Part shown: one piece after another, positions 52,268 to 59,809 of the stretch
How the letters are laid out: every line of letters begins with the position of its first letter
How positions within the stretch are numbered: the stretch's first letter is position 1
Assembly: GCA_023422635.1 (NCBI GenBank)
Contig: JAFAGO010000010.1
Location: 43,368-107,367, forward strand
DNA length: 64,000 nt
Source: Bacteroidota bacterium
Lineage (GTDB): Bacteria; Bacteroidota; Bacteroidia; Flavobacteriales; Weeksellaceae
Reading direction: 5' to 3'
Notes under the pieces: generated by a model
Database searches by the model: none
What the model was told of the DNA's origin: nothing
What the model saw: only the letters and a program-made list of their open reading frames with translations
Position numbers and translations under genes: made by a program

Positions 52268-52548
52268 CGTAGATTTCAGTTTATTTTAAAGGTTTCCCTT
52301 ATGAATTTAGCGATAATTTAATGGGTGCAAATGTACGAAAAAGGTGAGGATTTTTCCCTTTTAAAGCGCTTTTTTTAGTGATAAAGTATAATAAAATATT
52401 GAATTTCGTTCGATACAAAATTGTTATTTGATAGGATTTATATATCGTCCCAATCGGCATTATATAAATAAAAATACAAGCTATGGACTGGTTATTGCTG
52501 CACTAGTACCGTAATATTTTATTACATATACATCTAACTATTTCTAAT
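52268..52548. other. Spacer between divergent asnS and aldehyde dehydrogenase genes
   Basis: No gene is supported. It contains the asnS -7 element at 52328-52335 and a perfect hairpin GTAATA-TTT-TATTAC at 52511-52525, just upstream of the dehydrogenase start. That hairpin could be an operator; this is speculative. Confidence 0.5.
52328..52335 (-). promoter_or_regulatory. -7 element of asnS
   Basis: The minus strand reads TACATTTG, an exact consensus match, 60 bases before the asnS ATG. Confidence 0.5.
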
Positions 52549-53955
52549 ATGAATAATACACAAGTTAAACACTCTTCTATTAAAACCGTAAATCCTTTTA
52601 ATAATGAAGTGGTAAAAGAGTTTGATGCAATGAGCACCGAACAAGTTTCAAAAATTATTGATCAAGCTGATGAGGCTTTTAAAACTTGGAGAACAACTTC
52701 GTTTGAAGACCGTGCAAAGGTGATGCATAAAGTAGCTTCTATTATGCGCGACCGTAAAGAAGAACTCGGAAAATTAGCTACTCTTGAAATGGGGAAACTG
52801 CTAACCGAAAGTATTTACGAGGTTGAACTTTCTGCAGATATTTTCGATTATTATGCCGATAAAGCTGCTGAATTTTTAGCAGATGAAAAATTAGATGTGA
52901 AACACGGTGACGCCTTTTTAAGCTATGAGCCAATTGGTGTAATTTTAAGTGTTCAACCTTGGAATTTCCCATTCTACCAAATTACACGTTCTGCAGCAGC
53001 TCACGTAATGGCAGGTAACACAATGGTTTTAAAACACGCTTCCAATGTGCCACAATGCGCTCAAATCATGGAAGATATTTTCAAAGAAGCTGGACTTCCA
53101 AATGGCGTATATACAAATCTGTTTGTTGCAGGTAGAGATATTGAACCATTAGTTTCTAATCCTAAAATTAAAGGAATTACTTTAACAGGTAGTAAACCAG
53201 CCGGTGCAAGTATTGCCGCTGCAGCAGGATCTCAAGTTAAAAAATCTACACTCGAATTAGGAGGTAGCGATCCATTTATCGTACTAGAAGATGCTGACAT
53301 TCAAGAGGCCGTTGATGTTTCTGTTGCAGGAAGAATGTGGAATGCAGGACAAGTTTGCGTATCTCCAAAAAGAGTATTAGTTCCATCTTCAAAATATGAT
53401 GAATTTTTAACCAAAACAAAAGAAGCCTTCTCTAAATTAAAAGTTGGAAATCCTTTGGATAAAGAAACCAATGTTGCTCCACTAAGTTCTGAAAAAGCAG
53501 CTGAAGACGTTGTAGCACAAGTACAAAAAGCAGCTCAGCAAGGTGCAAATGTTGTTCTAGGTGGTAAAAGAGTCGACAGAGCTGGTGCTTTTGTTGAACC
53601 AACGTTGATCACCGATATCACACCAAAAATTGATGCGTATTTTGAAGAAATTTTCGGACCAGTTTTCCAATTGTATCAATACAATGATATTGATGAGGCC
53701 ATCGAAATTGCAAACGCAACCGAGTTTGGTTTAGGAGGAACGGTTTTTGGAAAAGATACTACAAAAGCAATTGAAGTTGCGAGAAGAATCGATACCGGTA
53801 TGGTGTACATTAATCACGTTACAGGTATTGCTCCAGAGCTTCCGTTTGGAGGAACAAAAGAATCTGGATACGGTAGAGAGCAATCTCCTTCAGGAATTTA
53901 TGAATTTGTAAATGCAAAATTAATCAGAACAACCACTCCTGATAAAAATTATTAA
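52549..53955 (+). CDS. NAD(P)-dependent aldehyde dehydrogenase, succinate-semialdehyde type
   Basis: The 468-residue aldehyde dehydrogenase superfamily enzyme has the NAD-binding PWNFPFYQ and TGSKPAGASIA segments, the general base Glu in LELGGSDPFIV and the nucleophile Cys in NAGQVCVSPKR. PFGGTKESGYGRE is also present. Overall similarity is to the GabD/YneI succinate-semialdehyde group, but substrate cannot be decided by eye. It has no neighbouring GABA genes. A strong terminator follows. Confidence 0.92.
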   Translation: MNNTQVKHSSIKTVNPFNNEVVKEFDAMSTEQVSKIIDQADEAFKTWRTTSFEDRAKVMHKVASIMRDRKEELGKLATLEMGKLLTESIYEVELSADIFDYYADKAAEFLADEKLDVKHGDAFLSYEPIGVILSVQPWNFPFYQITRSAAAHVMAGNTMVLKHASNVPQCAQIMEDIFKEAGLPNGVYTNLFVAGRDIEPLVSNPKIKGITLTGSKPAGASIAAAAGSQVKKSTLELGGSDPFIVLEDADIQEAVDVSVAGRMWNAGQVCVSPKRVLVPSSKYDEFLTKTKEAFSKLKVGNPLDKETNVAPLSSEKAAEDVVAQVQKAAQQGANVVLGGKRVDRAGAFVEPTLITDITPKIDAYFEEIFGPVFQLYQYNDIDEAIEIANATEFGLGGTVFGKDTTKAIEVARRIDTGMVYINHVTGIAPELPFGGTKESGYGREQSPSGIYEFVNAKLIRTTTPDKNY

Positions 53956-53992
53956 AAATACAGAAACACAGGTGCTGTAAAAATGAAAATGA

Positions 53993-54024
53993 AAACTGCC
54001 GCAAAAAATTGCGGCAGTTTTTTT
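53993..54024. terminator. Terminator between aldehyde dehydrogenase and rimM
   Basis: AACTGCCGCAA pairs with TTGCGGCAGTT around AAAA and is followed by seven T on the plus strand. The minus strand has TTTT, so it may serve rimM as well. Confidence 0.88.
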
Positions 54025-54042
54025 ATTGTTTTAAAACAGAAA

Positions 54043-54582
54043 TTATTCATCCTTTACGGAAGGCTTTAGAAATACATCTAACAATCCATCAGGAAGCTGC
54101 ATTTTAATCTTTTTATTTTCTCGATCAAGATCCAAAATCCAATCTTTTATAATCGGGATAATTACGTCTTTTCCCTCTAGCTTCAGAATAAAATAATGCT
54201 GAGCAGTTTGATCATTTACTTCTTTCACAATTCCACACGAAATCCCATTTTCATCTAGAATTTCAAAACCAATAATTTCGTGATAGTAAAACTGTTTCCC
54301 TGTCAATTCTGGGAGTGTTGCGAGGGGTAAAAAAACATTCTTCCCCACCGCTTGTTCCACCAAAGCTTCGTTAGCGTTTTTAAAAGAGATAATTTTATCA
54401 GTTTTATGCCATTTTTGCTTTTCTACAAAGAATGGAACGAGCAAACCATTAACTTCAATAAAGATGCCTTGTAGTTTTTGATAGAGTTCTGGCTGATCGG
54501 TATCGAGTTTCAATACAACATTACCTTGCAAGCCGTGTTTTCTTGTAATTTTACCTAAAAAGTAACACTCTTCTTTTTTCAT
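54043..54582 (-). CDS. rimM: Ribosome maturation factor RimM
   Basis: RimM binds S19 and helps assemble the 30S head. The 179-residue protein has the N-terminal beta-barrel start GKITRKHGLQGNVVLKLDTD and the C-terminal PRC-barrel with FYYHEIIGFEI and the EGKDVIIPIIKDWILDLD stretch. It follows rpsP, the usual partner, but a terminator hairpin separates them. Confidence 0.96.
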   Translation of the reverse strand: MKKEECYFLGKITRKHGLQGNVVLKLDTDQPELYQKLQGIFIEVNGLLVPFFVEKQKWHKTDKIISFKNANEALVEQAVGKNVFLPLATLPELTGKQFYYHEIIGFEILDENGISCGIVKEVNDQTAQHYFILKLEGKDVIIPIIKDWILDLDRENKKIKMQLPDGLLDVFLKPSVKDE

Positions 54583-54614
54583 AAATGATTGGGGTGTATT
54601 TCGATTGCTTGTGC

Positions 54615-54649
54615 AAAAATAAATAAAGCCGCGAATATCGCGGCTTTAT
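54615..54649 (-). terminator. Terminator or attenuating hairpin between rpsP and rimM
   Basis: ATAAAGCCGCGA (54623-54634) pairs perfectly with TCGCGGCTTTAT (54638-54649). On the minus strand TTTATTTTTG follows. It may reduce transcription from rpsP into rimM. Confidence 0.75.
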
Positions 54650-54669
54650 CCTAGATTTTTCTGAAAATT

Positions 54670-55230
54670 TTAAGCTTCTTCAGTTCCTTCAGTAGCAGGA
54701 GCTTCTGTAGACTCCTCGTTAATTACTTCTGTAACTTCTTCTGCAGTTTCAGCATTTTCTTCAGCGGCAGCATCTGCTTCAACTTTAGCAGCAGCAGCAA
54801 TTCTCGCTTCATTTACTTTAGTTTCAGCTTCAAGAGCAGCTTTTTTAGCTTCAGCTTTTGCGTTTGCTAAACCATCTACTTTACCTTGTACTTTTGCTTC
54901 TTTAGATTCTACCCATGCAGCGAATCTTTTTTCAGCTTCAGCTTCATCGAAAGCTCCTTTAGCAACTCCACCTTGAAGGTGTTTTTTGTACAAAGCTCCT
55001 TTGTAAGAAAGGATTGCTCTTGCAGTATCGGTAGGCTGAGCACCATTGTTTAACCATTTTACAGCTGAATCAACATCTAATTCAATTGTTGCAGGATTGG
55101 TAATTGGATTGTAGGTTCCCAATTTCTCGATGAATCTACCATCTCTTCTTGCTCTGGCGTCTGCCACTACGATATGGTAAAAAGGTTTTCCTTTTTTACC
55201 GTGTCTTTGTAATCTAATTTTTACTGACAT
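54670..55230 (-). CDS. rpsP: 30S ribosomal protein S16 with long Ala/Glu tail
   Basis: S16 binds 16S rRNA early in 30S assembly. The core (residues 1 to about 85) is standard: VKIRLQRHGKKGKPFYHIVVADARARRDGRFIEKLGTYNP. The protein is 186 residues, about twice the usual length. The extension is a predicted helix rich in Ala, Lys and Glu, then an acidic Glu/Thr/Ala tail. Such tails occur in other Bacteroidota S16 proteins as I recall. It has a strong promoter at 55279-55311. Confidence 0.97.
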   Translation of the reverse strand: MSVKIRLQRHGKKGKPFYHIVVADARARRDGRFIEKLGTYNPITNPATIELDVDSAVKWLNNGAQPTDTARAILSYKGALYKKHLQGGVAKGAFDEAEAEKRFAAWVESKEAKVQGKVDGLANAKAEAKKAALEAETKVNEARIAAAAKVEADAAAEENAETAEEVTEVINEESTEAPATEGTEEA

Positions 55231-55278
55231 ATTTTAAAAAATTTGGGGAACTCGTCCCGGTTAATGATTTTAAGTGGG

Positions 55279-55311
55279 CAAAGATACTGTTTTTTCCTTT
55301 AGCTTCTACAA
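55279..55311 (-). promoter_or_regulatory. rpsP promoter
   Basis: On the minus strand TTG (55311-55309) is followed by 22 bases and TATCTTTG (55286-55279), within the accepted spacing range. Confidence 0.65.
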
Positions 55312-55423
55312 ATTTACTTAAAATTTTAGCAAGCAAAACATCCGCATCTCAACACTTTTGCCCAATCTTCATCAAGTATGACCTTCATTTGAATGGTAAC
55401 AATAAGTGAAACTTAAATAGGTA

Positions 55424-56348
55424 CTATTGTAAAAATTCTACAATTACAACATTGAAATACGAGTTTTTCCCACCAACTTCCATCCTAACTCTATCACAAA
55501 AATCATCATTCCAATAATATTGATTAGCACTATTACTCTCCTTGGCAATAATATGTGAACACCCCTCTTTTTCATCAGCGTTGTTAGGCTCGCCGCTTTT
55601 AAAATTTTGTTGGATGGTTGTAGAATTAGACCAACTGCGATTGGAAACCTCGCCTGTAATCCAACGAAATTCTGTATTAATACCTTGTGAAGGTGTATTT
55701 ACATCAAACGCTGGATTAATTACTTTTGCATTTCCAATCCATATGTGCCCACTATTAATATCTGAATTTTGATATAAATTTCTAACAACATCCCACTCTT
55801 CGTTCGAAGTAATCGTAACCAAATACCCTCCCAAGTTCTTCCCTACTTGGAACGCTTGTGGCCACGTGACCCCTCCGCTAGCAACATTATACGCGCAGTA
55901 CCAATGATTGTTTGCACCCGTACCGGTCGTCCATTGCACACAACGTTTATTCGTTAAGGTTTTACCTCCTATAGATGTAGTAGAATTAATTGCAGGATGC
56001 GCGCCCGAAGGAGTATAGCCAAGAATGAACAAACTTTCCGAATCGTTTACTACAGTAGTTCTATTGCTTTCCCCAGTGGTTTTCCACTGGGTTCCGTTCC
56101 AAAAATAATATCCTGGATCCAACACACTATTATCAGTGGTATTGTATACCATAATACCTTGTACCGCATTCGCAATAGGATCGGTGCTATTTAAAGAGGT
56201 AAGTGCGACTTTAGGTAACAGCACGCCTTTGGTGCCTGAAACAATATCTAAGGACGTAGATTCATCTGGAGTTGTTGTACCAATACCCACTTGTGCTGAT
56301 AAAGTAAAGGATGACAACAAAGCCAATATAAGTGTATTTTTTTTTCAT
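55424..56348 (-). CDS. Secreted C-type-lectin-like protein 1 (frame shifted at A9 tract in signal peptide)
   Basis: The mature part resembles a flavobacterial surface module (GIGTTTPDESTSLDI ... PGYYFWNGTQWK) followed by a C-type lectin-like domain. WIGNA, the mannose-type EPN motif (residue 246 from the 56326 codon), Cys and WND (272-274) occur in the canonical order. From the ATG at 56348 the frame passes through nine A (56337-56345) and goes out of frame. With eight A it would read a normal signal peptide KKNTLILALLSSFTLSAQ. The start 12 bases after the preceding gene's stop supports this ATG. As assembled the gene would be off, or start at a weak TTG at 56326. Sequencing error is possible. 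Confidence 0.75.
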
Positions 56349-56360
56349 AGTTGTGTTTTT

Positions 56361-57278
56361 TTAATATGAGTCTTGAAATTCAACCACCAAATTGGTACGG
56401 CCAGAAGTAGCAGTACATGAGGTATCATCCCACTTTCTACCTGTTGCTGTGGTAATATATACACAAGCATCATTTGATTGGTCTGCATTTGGTTCTCCTG
56501 ACGAAAAATTATGCTGAGGTACCGCTCCCGTGGTCCCACTACTTTCCCAATTAATGGCCTGTTTTTCTCCAGTTATCCATTCAAATCGATATCCATTGTG
56601 ATGATTACTATAACTACCATTACCACTTGTAGGAATAAATTTATTGTAAATACGGCTATACCCCAACCATATATTACTATTGAGATTGTACGTACCAAGA
56701 ACATTAGTATTTACCCAAGCGGTTTCATTATTCGCCGTTAATGTTAATAAATACCCTCCTCTATTTTTTGCAAAACTGTAAGCAGTTTGCCAATCAACAT
56801 TTGGAGTTGAATACGCACAATACGTATGCCCGTTTCCTCCATCTGCTTCATTCCATTTAACACATCCTATTAATGCATAACCCGAAGCCAATGCTGTACC
56901 ATTATCGGTGGTTGAGGTAGGAACATACCCTAACTCATTCGTATGGATCTTTTGCTTAAATACGACATTGGTGTTAATCGTACCAATTTGCAACCAACTG
57001 CTGCCATTCCAATAAAAATACCCTTCTGAAATATTGTTATTATTGGTAATATTATATACTACTAATCCAGTTGCTGGCGAAGCAATTGTTGTATTGTCCG
57101 TTTTTGAAGTTAGCGCAATATTAGGAAAAGACATCCCTTTCTTTGTTGCCGCTGTTCCGGCTCCTACCTGCAGCATTGCAGAACTTTGCACGTCTGCATC
57201 AGAAACGTTTACCTGTACCTGAGATTTTCCCGAAGAAAAAACTCCTGCAATAAGAATTAAAAATATTGTTTTTTTCAT
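56361..57278 (-). CDS. Secreted C-type-lectin-like protein 2 (intact)
   Basis: This is the middle member of three tandem paralogues and the only one with an intact start. The 305-residue protein has a signal peptide (MKKTIFLILIAGVFSSGKSQ) and the same stalk-like N-terminal module (GMSFPNIALTSK ... EGYFYWNGSSWLQ). The C-type lectin-like domain has NRGGYLLTLTA, WLGYSR, EPN at 262-264 and WDD at 283-285 with the flanking Cys. Calcium-dependent sugar binding is inferred from the EPN and WDD residues. Its ATG lies six bases after the stop of gene 3. Confidence 0.82.
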   Translation of the reverse strand: MKKTIFLILIAGVFSSGKSQVQVNVSDADVQSSAMLQVGAGTAATKKGMSFPNIALTSKTDNTTIASPATGLVVYNITNNNNISEGYFYWNGSSWLQIGTINTNVVFKQKIHTNELGYVPTSTTDNGTALASGYALIGCVKWNEADGGNGHTYCAYSTPNVDWQTAYSFAKNRGGYLLTLTANNETAWVNTNVLGTYNLNSNIWLGYSRIYNKFIPTSGNGSYSNHHNGYRFEWITGEKQAINWESSGTTGAVPQHNFSSGEPNADQSNDACVYITTATGRKWDDTSCTATSGRTNLVVEFQDSY

Positions 57279-57284
57279 CGTGTT

Positions 57285-58268
57285 TTATTTTTGAAATTCT
57301 ACCATTAGATATGCTGCTTTCCTCAAGGTGACATCCCCCACATCCTCTGTATTTGTACAATTAATATCATTCCATTGTCTTGCAGTGGTACTAGAAACAA
57401 AATTTCTACTATCACCGTAGTACAAAACATGCACACATCCTTCTGTTCCATTTAAATTATTAGGTTCCTTAGCTAAAAAGTTAAATTGAAATGCGGAGTT
57501 TCCATTTTGGTTATCTCCAGTTAATGTACCCCAATTCACCAACGAGCGCTCACCTGTAATCCAAGTAAATTGAGTGGGATTACCCGAGTACGTTACCTTA
57601 TTAAACCCTAACCAAGAGTGGTGTTTATTCAGATGATTGGCATCAGAAATATTTAAAAGCCCATCACGAACTGCTTCCCATTCTGCAGTCGATGTTGCCG
57701 TAACCAAATATCCACCAATTTGCTTCGCCATTCTAAAGGAATCATTCCAATTCACACCAACGGGGTTACCTGCACTATCCCTTAAATCGTAAGCGCAATA
57801 GCTATGTGCATTGGAATTCGCATAAGGTTGATAGGTAATACATTTAACTTTTGTTGCTGTGATGGCGTTGTAATTAAAAGTCGCTGGCGAACTCGCACCT
57901 GTACCATTCGGGATGTACCCTAAAGTTACAACACTAATGTCTGAAACCGAAGTTTGATCGAGTGAACTATCATTACTCCAAGAATACCATTGCAGGCCAT
58001 CCCAGTAATAATAACCACTTGGGATTTGCGACCCGGAATTGTAGACCACAAGACCTTTTTTAGGATTTACAATTGTAGTGGAATCACCATAGGAAGTTAA
58101 AACAACAGTAGGAGCAATAAGCCCTTTACTGTCGGAACGTACATCTAGAATTGCAGAAGAATGTGGAAAATCTTCGGGCAATTCAGCATCCGATTTATAA
58201 ATCCCAACTTGTGCAAAGGCACATTAGGCTATAGCGGTAGCCAAAAATAAAGTAGTTTTATTCATCAT
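57285..58268 (-). CDS. Secreted C-type-lectin-like protein 3 (in-frame stop in signal peptide)
   Basis: This is the first gene of the tandem operon. From the ATG at 58268 the frame reads MMNKTTLFLATAIA, then TAA (58226-58224), then CAFAQVGIYKSD and a complete paralogue. The stop falls inside an otherwise normal signal peptide, so a single TTA-to-TAA change would explain it. The body has the lectin-like domain with GGYLVTAT, WLGFNK, EPN and WND (239-241 and 270-272 counted from the TTG at 58181). It is either a pseudogene or expressed without a signal from the internal TTG. It is tightly linked (6 bases) to gene 2. Confidence 0.7.
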
Positions 58269-58300
58269 TTAAAAATATATGCGTGTTTTTGAACAGAAAG

Positions 58301-58332
58301 TTGATTTTATTTACCTATATAAATAAAATCAA
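58301..58332. promoter_or_regulatory. Perfect 13-bp inverted repeat upstream of the lectin operon
   Basis: TTGATTTTATTTA (58301-58313) and TAAATAAAATCAA (58320-58332) flank CCTATA. The repeat begins 32 bases upstream of the lectin 3 ATG. It could be an operator or a 5' leader hairpin; no T-run follows it on the minus strand. Confidence 0.5.
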
Positions 58333-58441
58333 TGAGGAAAAATATTCATCATTTCGTATATTTGTGTTTTTGGTTTGCGGTTATAAGTTGGGACGAATTT
58401 AAAAAATAATTCGTATCCCATCCAAATTAATTAAAAAAAAA

Positions 58442-58951
58442 TTATAATTTACCCATATATAAAAATCCTAAACACTCTTGATTATCCTCTAATTTAAGAA
58501 AATTTTTCATGTATTTAATCAATCCTGGAGACCCCCAATAACATCCTATTTTATTCGCAGTACACGTTAAATACATATTTTGTACAGCCATTGATACAGC
58601 AGCAATTTCCTCCCATTGTGGTACAAGATTGCTATACTCCACCACAATGCTAATAATCGCACCAGAACGTTCCACCTTGTAAATAAAATCGTCGTATTTT
58701 TTTTGCAGAAACTGAAATTCTGGAGTTGTTTCCTTGTAAATCCTTTGCAACTCTTCTCCCAAAGCCAGCTTATCGTTGCCTTTAAAAACTCGGAAACGCC
58801 AAGGTTTAGTTCGTTTATGATTGGGTGCTAAAACTGCTGCAGAGAGGATTTCATCCAAAATAAATTCGGGAATTGGTTCGCCGGTGTAGTCTTTTGGAAA
58901 AACACTTCGTCTTTCCTCAATAATGTGCTTTAAAATTTTCGAATTTTCCAT
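58442..58951 (-). CDS. Nitroreductase-family protein
   Basis: The 169-residue protein has the flavin-dependent nitroreductase fold. It begins with IIEERRSVFPKDYTGEPIPE, then LSAAVLAPNHKRTKPWRFRVFKG (FMN and substrate region). Near the C-terminus is AAVSMAVQNMYLTCTANKIGCYWGSPG. It probably binds FMN and uses NAD(P)H. The substrate is unknown. The ATG at 58951 (MENSKILKHI) was chosen over an upstream start ten codons earlier. Confidence 0.88.
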   Translation of the reverse strand: MENSKILKHIIEERRSVFPKDYTGEPIPEFILDEILSAAVLAPNHKRTKPWRFRVFKGNDKLALGEELQRIYKETTPEFQFLQKKYDDFIYKVERSGAIISIVVEYSNLVPQWEEIAAVSMAVQNMYLTCTANKIGCYWGSPGLIKYMKNFLKLEDNQECLGFLYMGKL

Positions 58952-59133
58952 TCGATAAAAATACACATTGCAAATGAACAATACCTATTGAGATACTTCT
59001 ATATGAATTTTTGATAGAGAACGATAATTAAGAAACAAAGGACTCCCAAATCAAAACGTAATATTGAGAATCGCTCTTTACTAAATTTCTATACTTTAAA
59101 GAATAAAATTCAACTGTAAAATTTTGATTTTCG

Positions 59134-59583
59134 CTAAATAATCTCCACAATTTTTTGAGAAATCCCATTGAGTGTAAACGAATTGCCAACACGCATGCCC
59201 AACATCCTTTGCGCAAGCGGACTTTCAGGAGAAATCGCATAGAACCGATCACCTTCGTAAAAAAATTCTCCTAAAGAAACCGAAATATAAAAACGCGCTT
59301 TATTGGTTAAAACAACCGATCCTAAACGCACTTCTTCACTTGTTGTATTCAACACTTTCACCATGTTTCTATTCATTTCATAAAAAGCACCCAGTTGCTT
59401 TTGCATTTGATAAATTTCCTCTTGAATTTCTTCTCGAATGCTATCGTATTTCGGCGTTTTTTTTATATCCCGACTCGCCTCCAATGTAAAATCAATGAAG
59501 TTTTCTAATTTTCTAATCTTCTCCGAAATAATATTTTTTACAAAATTTCGAAGATCACTTTTTTGTACTACCTGATGCTGCAT
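59134..59583 (-). CDS. GreA/GreB-like protein
   Basis: The 149-residue protein has an N-terminal coiled coil (residues about 5-75). The C-terminal FKBP-like domain resembles transcript cleavage factors, with VRLGSVVLTNKARFYISVSL and SPESPLAQRMLGMRVGNSFTLNG. GreA proteins rescue stalled RNA polymerase; whether the acidic tip residues are kept here is unclear, so it may be an anti-Gre or Rnk-like variant. The ATG at 59583 fits better than the earlier start, which adds a hydrophobic run. Confidence 0.75.
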   Translation of the reverse strand: MQHQVVQKSDLRNFVKNIISEKIRKLENFIDFTLEASRDIKKTPKYDSIREEIQEEIYQMQKQLGAFYEMNRNMVKVLNTTSEEVRLGSVVLTNKARFYISVSLGEFFYEGDRFYAISPESPLAQRMLGMRVGNSFTLNGISQKIVEII

Positions 59584-59777
59584 ACGTTCAATAAAAGAAC
59601 TAAAATAGAAAAATATTTTTAGAGTAATTTCAACGTACAAAACTTAATCTTTTTAAAGCAAAAACAAATTCATTCTTAAATTAAAAACAATTATTCAATT
59701 TCAAACATTTTTAAAGCATTGAAATTCTTAGCATTACAATTTAATAAAGAATATGAGATTTGTCAGTTTACAATTTT

Positions 59778-59785
59778 TATCTTTG
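59778..59785 (+). promoter_or_regulatory. -7 element of the acyl-CoA ligase gene
   Basis: TATCTTTG matches the consensus. A TTTG at 59759-59762 is 15 bases upstream, somewhat closer than usual. Confidence 0.5.
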
Positions 59786-59809
59786 CAACATTAAACACCC
59801 GTTTATAAA

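Noticed and set aside
52435..52490. Possible degenerate REP copy (TAGGATTT ... ATCGTCCC) near asnS
   Set aside because: Only short words match the REP ends at 11204-11800 and neither hairpin can form.
58357..58364. TATATTTG on the plus strand upstream of the lectin operon, possible small RNA promoter
   Set aside because: There is no -33 TTG, and no plus-strand gene or clear terminator lies downstream in the spacer, so an AT-rich chance match is likely.
59028..59252. Open frame of 74 codons overlapping the GreA-like gene
   Set aside because: It overlaps the 3' end of the GreA-like gene in another frame and shows no family signal.
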